From an uncultured Coriobacteriaceae bacterium (GTDB lineage Bacteria > Actinomycetota > Coriobacteriia > Coriobacteriales > Eggerthellaceae), in NCBI GenBank assembly GCA_902796815.1, contig CADBQL010000194.1, positions 1 through 6,881 of the forward strand: 6,881 bases of DNA, given 5' to 3'. Shown here piece after piece: positions 1 through 5,993 of the stretch. The stretch's first letter is position 1; the number at the start of each line of letters is the position of its first letter. Position numbers and translations under genes: made by a program. The notes below the pieces were generated by a model, which was given only the letters and a program-made list of their open reading frames with translations, was not told the origin of the DNA and ran no database searches.

Positions 1-2
1 TC

Positions 3-1064
3 ATCCAGCCCAACGATGTCGATACGCACACGTCCAACATGTGCATGACCTACGCATCGCTCATGGCATCCGACAAGGGCCAACTGCTCGTCGGCGAGGG
101 CGGCACCGCGCAGTTCGAAGCCATGATGAAAGCCCTGGCGGCGACGGTCGGCGGCGAGGAGTACCTGCGCACTCATCCGTGCGCCAACACGATCATCGAC
201 GTCATCACGCCGCTCGCGTTCTCCGAGAACATGTTCGAGGCCATGGAGACGTTCGCGTCATGGGGCCAAGCCACCTGCATCTCCTCATGTGCTATGGCTG
301 GCTCGACCGCGCCGGTCACGCCGCTCGGTCCGATTGTCTACACGAACGCCGAGGTTCTTTCGACCATCGCGTTGTGCCAGATGATTAACCCCGGCGCTCC
401 GGTGCTCTACGGTTCCCAGTCGCCTCAGGCCGACATGGCAACTGGCCAGATTGCCGGCGGTGCTCCCGAAAGCGCCCTCATGTACATCTACGCTCAGGAG
501 ATGGCACGCTTCTACCACCTGCCGTTCCGCGGCGGTGGCGCCATCACCGACTCCAAGACCGTCGATGCGCAAAGCGGCATCGAGTCCTTCATGACGCTCG
601 CGGCGTGCTACCAGGCCCGCACCAACTACATGATCCACTCGGCGGGCGTACTGAACGGCTACGTGACCACGTCGTATGACAAGATTTTGCAGGACTTCGA
701 ATGCATCAACTACTGCGAGCGCATCTTCAACACCCCGCTCGTGCTCGATGACGACGCCATTCCGATGGATGAAATCCTCGATTGCGGTCACGACGGCGAG
801 TTCCTGACCTCCGATCACACGTTCGACCATTGCCGCGAAATCGTGGCGCCGCTGATCGGCTCGCGCGGCCCCGTCGCGGATATCAACAACGCGATCTACC
901 AGAAGATGGATCGCTATTACAACAAGCTCATGGAGGACTACAAGCAGCCTGAGGTCAGTGACGATATGCGCAAGGAGGTAAAGGACATTCTCTGCGCCGC
1001 CGGCACCGATCGCGCGACGCTCGACATGATCGACGAGATGATCGCCACCAAGGTCCTGCGCTAG
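3..1064 (+). CDS. MttB-family (trimethylamine methyltransferase-like) corrinoid methyltransferase, non-pyrrolysine type, C-terminal part
   Basis: The frame is open from the window edge, so this is a 5'-truncated view: about 353 codons are visible and family members are usually around 470-500 residues. MttB-type enzymes transfer a methyl group from a tertiary or quaternary amine to the Co(I) corrinoid of a partner protein in the cytoplasm. Family-typical stretches are AGSTAPVTPLGP (visible residues 99-110), NAEVLSTIALCQMINPGAPV (115-134), and RGGGAITDSKTVDAQSGIES (176-195). The archaeal trimethylamine enzyme carries an in-frame amber codon (pyrrolysine) in the middle of the protein. Here no TAG interrupts the frame before the terminal stop at 1062-1064, so this belongs to the non-pyrrolysine branch, whose characterised members use glycine betaine, proline betaine, carnitine or gamma-butyrobetaine. 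The BCCT carrier downstream fits a betaine-like substrate. No cognate corrinoid protein gene lies in the window. The family call is firm; the substrate is not known. Confidence 0.93.
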   Translation: MQPNDVDTHTSNMCMTYASLMASDKGQLLVGEGGTAQFEAMMKALAATVGGEEYLRTHPCANTIIDVITPLAFSENMFEAMETFASWGQATCISSCAMAGSTAPVTPLGPIVYTNAEVLSTIALCQMINPGAPVLYGSQSPQADMATGQIAGGAPESALMYIYAQEMARFYHLPFRGGGAITDSKTVDAQSGIESFMTLAACYQARTNYMIHSAGVLNGYVTTSYDKILQDFECINYCERIFNTPLVLDDDAIPMDEILDCGHDGEFLTSDHTFDHCREIVAPLIGSRGPVADINNAIYQKMDRYYNKLMEDYKQPEVSDDMRKEVKDILCAAGTDRATLDMIDEMIATKVLR

Positions 1065-1091
1065 CGGGTGGATAAGAGACCCGTCAAAACT

Positions 1092-1118
1092 CCGGCTCAG
1101 CATCAGATGCCGAGCCGG
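1092..1118 (+). terminator. Strong hairpin after the MttB gene (possible terminator or processing site)
   Basis: CCGGCTC (1092-1098) pairs perfectly with GAGCCGG (1112-1118). Inside it, GCAT (1100-1103) pairs with ATGC (1107-1110) around a CAG loop, with a single A-C mismatch between the two stems. It begins 28 nt after the MttB stop codon. There is no T tract behind it (GGAATGC follows), so it is not a canonical intrinsic terminator. It could stabilise the upstream mRNA, slow polymerase or act in a Rho-dependent context. Confidence 0.5.
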
Positions 1119-1128
1119 GGAATGCAAA

Positions 1129-1228
1129 GCGGGCGAGCGGAAAGCGGAGAGTTGCATGCATGTGAGTCATTTCCCCACCTTTGCCGAGTTGCCGACGCAC
1201 GCAACTCTTCCGGTTTACGCTCGCCCGC
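1129..1228. repeat. Long imperfect inverted repeat with ~30-nt arms
   Basis: The left arm (1129-1159) and right arm (1197-1228) are reverse complements with few interruptions. GCGGGCGAGCG pairs over 11 bp, followed by AAA/TTT, CGGA/TCCG, GAGTTGC/GCAACTC and TGC/GCA. In total there are 28 pairs, three single mismatches and one bulged base, closing a 37-nt centre (1160-1196). The whole element lies in the 225-nt gap between the MttB and bicupin genes. It may be an RNA leader structure for the bicupin gene or the remnant of a small palindromic repeat element. No cobalamin-riboswitch B12 box was recognisable. Confidence 0.65.
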
Positions 1229-1240
1229 AAGGTGCATGAC

Positions 1241-1258
1241 CGTGCGCCACGTCGCACG
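1241..1258 (+). promoter_or_regulatory. Small hairpin just upstream of the bicupin ribosome binding site
   Basis: CGTGCG (1241-1246) and CGCACG (1253-1258) form a perfect 6-bp stem with a 6-nt loop. The stem ends 12 nt before the AAAGGTGG ribosome binding site. Its position would let it influence ribosome access or serve as a protein-binding palindrome. No function is demonstrated. Confidence 0.35.
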
Positions 1259-1270
1259 ATGATTCAAACG

Positions 1271-1278
1271 AAAGGTGG
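1271..1278 (+). promoter_or_regulatory. Ribosome binding site of the bicupin gene
   Basis: AAAGGTGG differs from the ideal AAAGGAGG by one base. It lies 11 nt before ATG 1290, which favours that start over GTG 1275 (inside the site itself) and over the downstream ATGs at 1305 and 1311. Confidence 0.6.
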
Positions 1279-1289
1279 TGCGATGTGCT

Positions 1290-2225
1290 ATGACACATCC
1301 AGCAATGCAGATGAAAGCCTTCATAACCCATACCGACGATCACGAATGGGTCGAGATTAGCAAGGGTTTCCGCGTAAAGCGGCTCCTGTGCGCTGAAGAC
1401 GTCCGCGCTGCAGGCGTCAAGGCGGGAAGCGTCACGCAAAACGTCGAGTACCTTGCCGGCGTGGCTCAGCTCGACCCGGGCGTGAGCCTGCCCGTGCGCA
1501 AGGCCAACCTGGCTATTTGCACGCACATCCTCAAGGGAAAGGTTTGGGCGCGCCTAGGGCGCCAGCGCCTCGAGCTCGGTCCCGAGGCGTCGAACTACTT
1601 CCCGGCCGGCGCTCCCTGGGCCTATGAAGCTTCGGGAGACGAGGGCGTCGAGTTCCTCTACACCTTTGCTACCGAGAACGAGATTGGCGAAAACCTGGTC
1701 TTCGAAGATGTGACCGAAGAGGAGGCCAAGGCCTACTTCCAACCCAATTGCCCGTCAAATCTCATGACGCCGGGCATGGAAGGCGAGGGCTTCCGTTGGG
1801 CATGCGCAGGCGACGCCGATCCCTACATCATGGTCGAAGCCGCTCAGGGTTCGCGTTCCCTAAGCTTCCAGGCGTATTACGATGCTGAGAAGGGCGCGCC
1901 TGAGATGTGGTGGGGCCGCACGTTCCTCAAGTCGAACTGCCGTTATACGCCGCATCATCATGAGCAGTCGGAGTTCATCTTCTTCCTGCGTGGCGAAGGC
2001 ACGATGTATGCAGGCGACGGCATCTACAAGGTGCGCCCCGGCTCAATGGTGTACGCGCCGCGTAACTGCATGCACGGCATGGTCAACGACGCAATCGAGC
2101 CGTTGCAGGCAATCTATTGCTGCAACACCGAGGTCACCGGAAACGCCTATGTGCGCTACGAGCTCGCCGATGTGCCGCTCGTCGTGCCCGCCGATCGCAC
2201 TGACATGTTGCTGAGCGATTTCTAG
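1290..2225 (+). CDS. Bicupin protein (two cupin domains, metal site only in the C-terminal one)
   Basis: From ATG 1290 the protein is 311 residues with no signal peptide or membrane segment, so it is cytoplasmic. Two beta-barrel cupin units are visible. The N-terminal unit (about residues 55-128) keeps the shape of the fold (GVSLPVRK...ILKGKVWARLG...PAGAPWAYEA) but has none of the usual histidines. The C-terminal unit (about 205-285) keeps the whole metal set: H222 and H224 of the HxH motif, E228, and H262 in PRNCMHGMVN. This asymmetry is known from bicupin enzymes such as ureidoglycine aminohydrolase-like proteins, in which only one barrel binds the metal (usually Mn, Fe or Ni). The gene sits between a corrinoid methyltransferase and a betaine-type carrier, so a role on the amine substrate, its demethylated product or a sensing step is inferred. 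I do not recognise the exact family and cannot name the reaction. A non-enzymatic, ligand-binding role is also possible. Confidence 0.9.
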   Translation: MTHPAMQMKAFITHTDDHEWVEISKGFRVKRLLCAEDVRAAGVKAGSVTQNVEYLAGVAQLDPGVSLPVRKANLAICTHILKGKVWARLGRQRLELGPEASNYFPAGAPWAYEASGDEGVEFLYTFATENEIGENLVFEDVTEEEAKAYFQPNCPSNLMTPGMEGEGFRWACAGDADPYIMVEAAQGSRSLSFQAYYDAEKGAPEMWWGRTFLKSNCRYTPHHHEQSEFIFFLRGEGTMYAGDGIYKVRPGSMVYAPRNCMHGMVNDAIEPLQAIYCCNTEVTGNAYVRYELADVPLVVPADRTDMLLSDF

Positions 2226-2234
2226 TGAAAGGGA

Positions 2235-2267
2235 ATGCGGCAACGCGGGGGCAAGCCGTTGCCGCAT
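2235..2267 (+). terminator. Hairpin 1 between the bicupin and BCCT genes
   Basis: ATGCGGCAACG (2235-2245) and CGTTGCCGCAT (2257-2267) form a perfect 11-bp stem with an 11-nt loop, starting 9 nt after the bicupin stop. No T-rich tail follows (ATAAACGGG). It could be a terminator of the upstream gene, but its 3' arm can also pair with hairpin 2 (see findings), so a regulatory role is plausible. Confidence 0.55.
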
Positions 2268-2280
2268 ATAAACGGGATGG

Positions 2281-2309
2281 GGGACAGCGGCAACGAGAGC
2301 CGCTGTCCC
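2281..2309 (+). terminator. Hairpin 2 in the BCCT leader (terminator- or attenuator-like)
   Basis: GGGACAGCGGC (2281-2291) and GCCGCTGTCCC (2299-2309) form a perfect 11-bp stem with loop AACGAGA. ATTCTGG follows, only a weak T-rich tail. It ends 27 nt before the BCCT start codon. The GGGACAG...CTGTCCC arms also resemble REP-like palindromes common between bacterial genes; that comparison is from general knowledge and was not searched. Confidence 0.55.
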
Positions 2310-2336
2310 ATTCTGGATAACTGAGCTGGGGGCGTT

Positions 2337-3860
2337 ATGGTTCAGTACTTGAAGCAAAATCTTGTATTCGTAATATCCCTCATCATCACGGTGGCCGTCG
2401 TCATATGGGCGCTTGTTTCCGGCGATTCGTTTGTGGCCGCCGTCAACGGCGTCATGGGGGCGCTCACTTCCAATTTTGATTGGCTCTACATCTACGGGGC
2501 GACGCTGTTCATATTGTTCTCGATTGCGCTTGCAATAAGCCCTTGCGGAAAAACCAAGCTCGGTGGCAACGATGAGAAGCCAGAGAAGGGCACGCTTGCA
2601 TGGTTTGCCATGCTCTTTTCGGCGGGCATGGGCGTAGGTCTCGTGTTTTGGGGCGTAGCCGAGCCGCTCTCGCATTACGTGGCGCCCATGGCGGGTATCG
2701 ATCCTTTGACCGAGGAGGCCCAACGTTTCTCGTTGCGCTCGTGTTTCATGCATTGGGGGCTGCATCCTTGGGCTTGCTATGCGGTTGTCGGCTTGGCTTT
2801 GGGGTATTTTGCCTACCGCCTCAAGAAGCCGGCGCTCATCAGCAGCACGCTCGAACCGTTGCTGGGAAAACAGAGCACAGGGGCTACCGGCGTGATCATC
2901 GACATCTACGTTGCCGTCCTCACGGTCATGGGCGTTGCCACGTCGTTCGGCATGGGTTGCATTCAGATAAGCACTGGCCTCGATTTCCTGTACGGCATTC
3001 CTTCTAATGTGTTCTCCTTGACGATTATCGTCGGGCTGACGTGCGTCGTATACACGTGGAGCGTCGTGAGCGGAATCGATCGCGGCATGCAGATTCTCTC
3101 GAACGTCACGATGATCCTCTGCGGCGTGCTCATGGTACTCGCGTTCGCGCTCGGGTCGTCAATCGACGTTGTTCGCGGATTTCTGGTGGGTGTGGGGGAT
3201 TGGCTCACGAACTTCATACAGGACAGCGTGCGTCTCGAGTCGCAGGGTGATGCGAGCTGGATACGCGGCTGGCGTGTGTTCTACTGGGCATGGTGGCTTT
3301 CTTGGGCGCCGTTCGTCGGCATTTTCCTGGCGCGCATTTCCCGTGGGCGCACTATCCGTGAGTTCGTGTTCGGCGTAGTGATTGCTCCAACAGTGGTCAG
3401 CATGGTTTGGTTCTCGATTTTCGGTGGCGTTTCGTTTGAAGCTGCGGGCGGATTGAGCGCCGATCAGCTGGCGGCCATCACGGGCTCGCCTGAAACGTCG
3501 CCCTATGTTGTTTTCGCGCAGATGCCGATTTCGATGGTGCTTTCCCTCATTACGATAGTGGTTCTGTTTGGGTTCTTCGTCACTTCCGCGAATTCGGCGA
3601 CTTATGTGCTTTCGATGCTCACATCGAATGGAGAGAACTTCCCGCCGACTGTCAAGAAGCTGTTTTGGGGCGTGGTGCTCGCCTTTGTTGCGTTCGCGTT
3701 CATGATGTCGGGTGGCGTGAGCGGCATCCAAAAGATTGCCATCATCATCTCGTTCCCGTTCTTCCTGGTCATGATCATCATGTGCATCGCCATGGTTAAG
3801 GCGCTTCACGAGGAGCGTCATCCAAAGGCGGGCGGGAGCGACGGGTCTAGTGATGAATAG
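2337..3860 (+). CDS. BCCT-family betaine/carnitine/choline-type transporter
   Basis: This 507-residue inner-membrane carrier of the betaine-choline-carnitine transporter family has about 12 hydrophobic segments and a short hydrophilic C-terminal tail. Diagnostic motifs are AGMGVG (residues 96-101) followed by FWGVAEPLSHY, HWGLHPWACY (139-148), FYWAWWLSWAPFVG (315-328) and ARISRGRTIREFV (332-344). The aromatic cage known from the glycine betaine carrier BetP is present as W140, W145, Y148 and W320. The residues F413, T416 and S417 in FFVTSANSA match the second sodium site of BetP, so sodium-coupled uptake of a trimethylammonium compound is more likely than CaiT-like, sodium-independent exchange. 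That point rests on remembered alignments. A GGGGG stretch (2328-2332) is the only ribosome binding site in front of ATG 2337. The gene is followed after 15 nt by the EamA gene. It most likely feeds the MttB-type methyltransferase. The exact substrate (glycine betaine, carnitine, proline betaine or another) cannot be read from the sequence. Confidence 0.96.
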   Translation: MVQYLKQNLVFVISLIITVAVVIWALVSGDSFVAAVNGVMGALTSNFDWLYIYGATLFILFSIALAISPCGKTKLGGNDEKPEKGTLAWFAMLFSAGMGVGLVFWGVAEPLSHYVAPMAGIDPLTEEAQRFSLRSCFMHWGLHPWACYAVVGLALGYFAYRLKKPALISSTLEPLLGKQSTGATGVIIDIYVAVLTVMGVATSFGMGCIQISTGLDFLYGIPSNVFSLTIIVGLTCVVYTWSVVSGIDRGMQILSNVTMILCGVLMVLAFALGSSIDVVRGFLVGVGDWLTNFIQDSVRLESQGDASWIRGWRVFYWAWWLSWAPFVGIFLARISRGRTIREFVFGVVIAPTVVSMVWFSIFGGVSFEAAGGLSADQLAAITGSPETSPYVVFAQMPISMVLSLITIVVLFGFFVTSANSATYVLSMLTSNGENFPPTVKKLFWGVVLAFVAFAFMMSGGVSGIQKIAIIISFPFFLVMIIMCIAMVKALHEERHPKAGGSDGSSDE

Positions 3861-3875
3861 TTCGAGTGGAAGCCC

Positions 3876-4766
3876 ATGAAACGCAGTGCGATAACGGGGA
3901 ATAAGGTCGTAGCCACGTTGCTCGTGCTAGCGGCTGCTGCGATGTGGGGCTGCATGAGCCTGTTCATCCGCACGCTTACGGCGGCTGGCTTTTCACCATT
4001 CGAAATCGTGGCAGGGCGCATGGTCGTTGGGGTAATTGCGCTCGCTGCGTTCATGGGTGCAACCGACCGCAGCAAGTTTCGTGTGCGACTGCGCGATATA
4101 TGGATATTCGCCTTCCTTGGCTTTGTCGGCATGACGTTGTACAACTTCTTCTACATCGTGTGCATCAACCTTTCAGGAGCTTCGGTGGCGATTGTGCTGC
4201 TCTACACGTCACCTATGTTCGTCATGGTGATAGGGGCGCTCGTTTTTGGCGAAAGAATTACGCTTCTAAAGGTTGTTGCGCTCGCGCTCACGTTTGCCGG
4301 GTGCGTTTTGGTGGCGGGTGTCCTCGGGGGCGTGAAGATCGAGCCGCTGGCTCTGGCTGCGGGTCTAGCGGGTGGGTTCTTTTACGCGACGTACTCGATT
4401 GTGGGCCGCATCGGTCTCGAACGTTACGATGCGCTAACTGTGACTTTCTACAACTTTGCGTTTTGCATGGTGGGATGCTTGGCGCTCAGCGATGTCGGCT
4501 CCATGGTTTCGACCGTGCTTGCAGACCCTGGCGTCATAACATGGTTCTTGGGCATAGGCATATTCTGTGCAGTTCTTCCGTATCTTGCCTACAACCGCGG
4601 ATTGCAGCGCATGGAGACTGGGCGCGCCGCCATCCTCGCGACGTCGGAGGTGCTTGTTGCCGGAGCGCTTGGCATCATCGTCTACGGAGAGCCCTCCAAT
4701 GCGTTGAAGCTGATCGGAATGGCCCTTATCTTGGCCTCGGTCGTTGTCGTCAACCTCAAGGCATAG
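3876..4766 (+). CDS. EamA/DMT-superfamily permease
   Basis: This 296-residue integral membrane protein has about 10 hydrophobic segments arranged as two EamA repeats. Repeat 1 covers roughly residues 12-148, with AAAAMWGCMSLFIR near its start and LYTSPMFVMVIGALVFGERIT (109-129) near its end. Repeat 2 covers roughly 155-294, with LAGGFFYATYSIVGR and the matching end ATSEVLVAGALGIIVYGEPSN (255-275). The conserved GE in both ends is typical of drug/metabolite transporters, which mostly export amino acids, metabolites or small drugs. It starts 15 nt after the BCCT stop with only a weak GAGTGGA ribosome binding site, so it is almost certainly in the same mRNA. Next to an uptake carrier and a demethylase, it could export a demethylated product such as a dimethyl or secondary amine, or an unrelated metabolite. 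The family is clear; the cargo is unknown. Confidence 0.92.
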   Translation: MKRSAITGNKVVATLLVLAAAAMWGCMSLFIRTLTAAGFSPFEIVAGRMVVGVIALAAFMGATDRSKFRVRLRDIWIFAFLGFVGMTLYNFFYIVCINLSGASVAIVLLYTSPMFVMVIGALVFGERITLLKVVALALTFAGCVLVAGVLGGVKIEPLALAAGLAGGFFYATYSIVGRIGLERYDALTVTFYNFAFCMVGCLALSDVGSMVSTVLADPGVITWFLGIGIFCAVLPYLAYNRGLQRMETGRAAILATSEVLVAGALGIIVYGEPSNALKLIGMALILASVVVVNLKA

Positions 4767-4829
4767 CGAGTTCGCCCAGGCTTTCGCATGGTAGGGTGCT
4801 GCATCCCAGAGGCAAAACTCTTCACATAA

Positions 4830-4854
4830 GAGCCGCACCTCAAGGGCGCGGCTC
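4830..4854 (+). terminator. Terminator-like hairpin after the EamA gene
   Basis: GAGCCGC (4830-4836) and GCGGCTC (4848-4854) form a perfect 7-bp stem. CCT/AGG can continue inside it (4838-4840 with 4843-4845). It is followed by ATCCATTTGTTG, a weak T-rich tail. It lies 63 nt after the EamA stop and well before the TetR start, the right place to end the transporter transcript. A smaller CTCTT/AAGAG stem (4818-4832) overlaps its left arm. Confidence 0.6.
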
Positions 4855-4906
4855 ATCCATTTGTTGCCCATTTCGTACTTTTTACCCATTGCCTGCTTGC
4901 ATTTGC

Positions 4907-4939
4907 TAGTATTTCGGGCGTCTTTACGCTTTAATACTA
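4907..4939. promoter_or_regulatory. Inverted repeat TAGTATT/AATACTA upstream of the first TetR gene
   Basis: TAGTATT (4907-4913) and AATACTA (4933-4939) are perfect reverse complements, 19 nt apart, centred about 75 nt before the start codon. They could be a binding site for a dimeric regulator or a hairpin in the leader. The sequence is unlike the two palindromes in front of the second TetR gene. No convincing -35/-10 pair was found here. Confidence 0.3.
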
Positions 4940-4986
4940 CGCCTAGCACGTGTTCAGTGGCATATAGGGCCAACATTATTCAAAAT

Positions 4987-4995
4987 GGGGAAGGA
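4987..4995 (+). promoter_or_regulatory. Ribosome binding site deciding the start of the first TetR gene
   Basis: GGGGAAGGA lies just before GTG 4999. The open frame continues upstream, but that part (4861-4998) has no regulator-like sequence. Starting at 4999 gives MTKVKRKYIEATY, which lines up residue for residue with MAGAKRKYIEAAY of the second TetR protein. Confidence 0.7.
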
Positions 4996-4998
4996 TAC

Positions 4999-5736
4999 GT
5001 GACAAAGGTCAAGCGCAAATACATAGAGGCGACTTACAAGCTGCTTGAGAGGGATGGCCTGGATGGTGTGTCTATTCGCAAGGTTGCAGAAGAGATAGGT
5101 TGTAGTTCAGCGGCGCTTTACCGGCACTTTCCCGACTTTGAAAAACTCGTCGCGGTGGCTTCCATCCGATTCTTGCGCGATTACATCAACAATGCTCGCT
5201 TCCTCTCGCAGGTTGATCTCAATCCGCTCGAGCTCAATTTGCAACTATGGGAATGCCTCGCGTACTATTCGTTTCGCAATGCTGATGTGTACGAAAATAT
5301 GTTCTTCGGCGATGTGGCTGGGGAGCTGTATAACGAGGCGACTGCGGAGTATTTTGACCAGTATCCTGAAGATCTCGAAGGCCTGAAAGACTTCATGCTC
5401 GACATGGTGCGCGATGCGACTATCGAGCAACGCGATTCCATCCTGCTTGGTCGGGCGGTCGAGATGGGTATGCTGTCGCGTAAAAGCGCTGAGTACCTGC
5501 GCAAAATCGATACGTACCTCTATCGAGGCATGCTCGCATCGCTTCGCGGTCGTGTTCTTGGCGATAGCGACTTTCGCGAAGCGACTCGGGAGTTCATGCA
5601 GCTCATGATTCGCAGCTATACGACGCAGCTCGAAGAGGGCTATTCCATCCTAGTCGTAAAATACGATTTCGCAGATGAAGATGAAAGCGTGGTAGAGGAC
5701 GAGCGATCGTCGTATCGCGTGAAAGCGTTTTCGTAA
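4999..5736 (+). CDS. TetR/AcrR-family transcriptional regulator (paralogue 1)
   Basis: From GTG 4999 the protein is 245 residues, slightly long for the family (usually ~190-220). The N-terminal helix-turn-helix is textbook TetR: KYIEATYKLLERDGLDGVSI, then RKVAEEIGC (residues 27-35) and the recognition helix SSAALYRHF (36-44), followed by EKL. The C-terminal ~190 residues are helical ligand-binding and dimerisation sequence without close resemblance to a named group that I know. Hand alignment with the TetR protein encoded at 6040-6825 gives about 70% identity over the full length, with the DNA-binding part nearly identical. It is therefore one of a duplicated pair. A repressor of the neighbouring catabolic and transport genes responding to the amine or a product is the likely role, but this is inference from position. 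It is preceded by its own 232-nt spacer containing a terminator-like hairpin, suggesting a separate transcript from the transporter genes. Confidence 0.93.
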   Translation: MTKVKRKYIEATYKLLERDGLDGVSIRKVAEEIGCSSAALYRHFPDFEKLVAVASIRFLRDYINNARFLSQVDLNPLELNLQLWECLAYYSFRNADVYENMFFGDVAGELYNEATAEYFDQYPEDLEGLKDFMLDMVRDATIEQRDSILLGRAVEMGMLSRKSAEYLRKIDTYLYRGMLASLRGRVLGDSDFREATREFMQLMIRSYTTQLEEGYSILVVKYDFADEDESVVEDERSSYRVKAFS

Positions 5737-5918
5737 GCCAGTCTCTCCATCTGCGGGTGGGTATTGCTTGCATTTGGTGAGAGAAGTGAAATTCCAATAA
5801 GCAACGCCTGCCCCATTTTGTACCGTGAAGTGCATCGATTAGCAATCCTAATATAAATTGTAATACCAAATTATAAAAGGCCTGAATAAGCGGCTAATTT
5901 GTGCAATGTGAACAAACT

Positions 5919-5935
5919 TATTATCACTGATAACA
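5919..5935. promoter_or_regulatory. Operator-like palindrome, copy 1
   Basis: TATTATCACTGATAACA is a 17-bp palindrome around a central C with seven of eight symmetric positions matching; the inner 13 bp TTATCACTGATAA is perfect. It is followed by ATTTT, as is copy 2. Size and symmetry fit a TetR-family dimer site. A weak -35/-10 pair (TTGTGC 5899-5904, 17-nt spacer, TATCAC 5922-5927) would overlap it. Confidence 0.65.
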
Positions 5936-5951
5936 TTTTTCCGAAACACCC

Positions 5952-5980
5952 TTGCAATGTTGCATCGCAACGACTATGTT
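5952..5980 (+). promoter_or_regulatory. Putative sigma-70-type promoter of the second TetR gene
   Basis: TTGCAA (5952-5957) and TATGTT (5975-5980) are separated by exactly 17 nt. Each box matches the consensus at four of six positions. Transcription would start near 5986-5988, about 53 nt before ATG 6040. The spacer contains a small palindrome, GTTGC-ATC-GCAAC (5959-5971). Operator copy 2 overlaps the -10 box and the predicted start, the classic placement for repression. Confidence 0.55.
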
Positions 5981-5993
5981 ATCACTGTTAACA
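5977..5993. promoter_or_regulatory. Operator-like palindrome, copy 2
   Basis: TGTTATCACTGTTAACA is a 17-bp palindrome around a central C with seven of eight symmetric positions matching. It differs from copy 1 at only two of 17 positions, and ATTTT follows both. The centres of the two copies are 58 bp apart. It covers the 3' part of the -10 box and the likely transcription start. Confidence 0.7.

Noticed and set aside
285..1157. Long minus-strand open frame (290 codons) opposite the methyltransferase gene.
   Set aside because: It mirrors the codon periodicity of the clear MttB-family gene. Its translation is rich in Arg, His, Val and Asp with no recognisable fold.
1062..1262. The methyltransferase ends in TAG and the same frame stays open for another 66 codons, suggesting amber read-through with pyrrolysine.
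   Set aside because: In the pyrrolysine enzyme the amber codon is in the middle of the protein, not at the end. The extension is basic low-quality sequence lying across the palindromes, and the protein already ends where family members usually do.
1065..1289. Possible cobalamin riboswitch, tempting because the neighbouring enzyme is corrinoid-dependent.
   Set aside because: I could not find the conserved B12 box, and the simple nested palindromes do not resemble the riboswitch core.
2043..2765. 240-codon minus-strand frame across the bicupin/BCCT junction.
   Set aside because: It crosses two strongly supported genes and both hairpins, and its translation shows no domain features.
3944..4909. 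321-codon plus-strand frame overlapping the EamA gene and running past its end.
   Set aside because: The EamA frame has clear membrane segments and both EamA repeats. The overlapping translation is full of Arg, Cys and His with no coherent pattern and no ribosome binding site.
4861..4998. Upstream extension of the first TetR reading frame from TTG 4861.
   Set aside because: The added 46 residues have no match in the paralogue, overlap the terminator tail and inverted repeat, and lack a ribosome binding site, whereas GTG 4999 has a good one.
5603..5869. 88-codon minus-strand frame in the TetR intergenic region.
   Set aside because: Half of it lies opposite the end of the first TetR gene, it has no clear ribosome binding site, and the product is unrecognisable.
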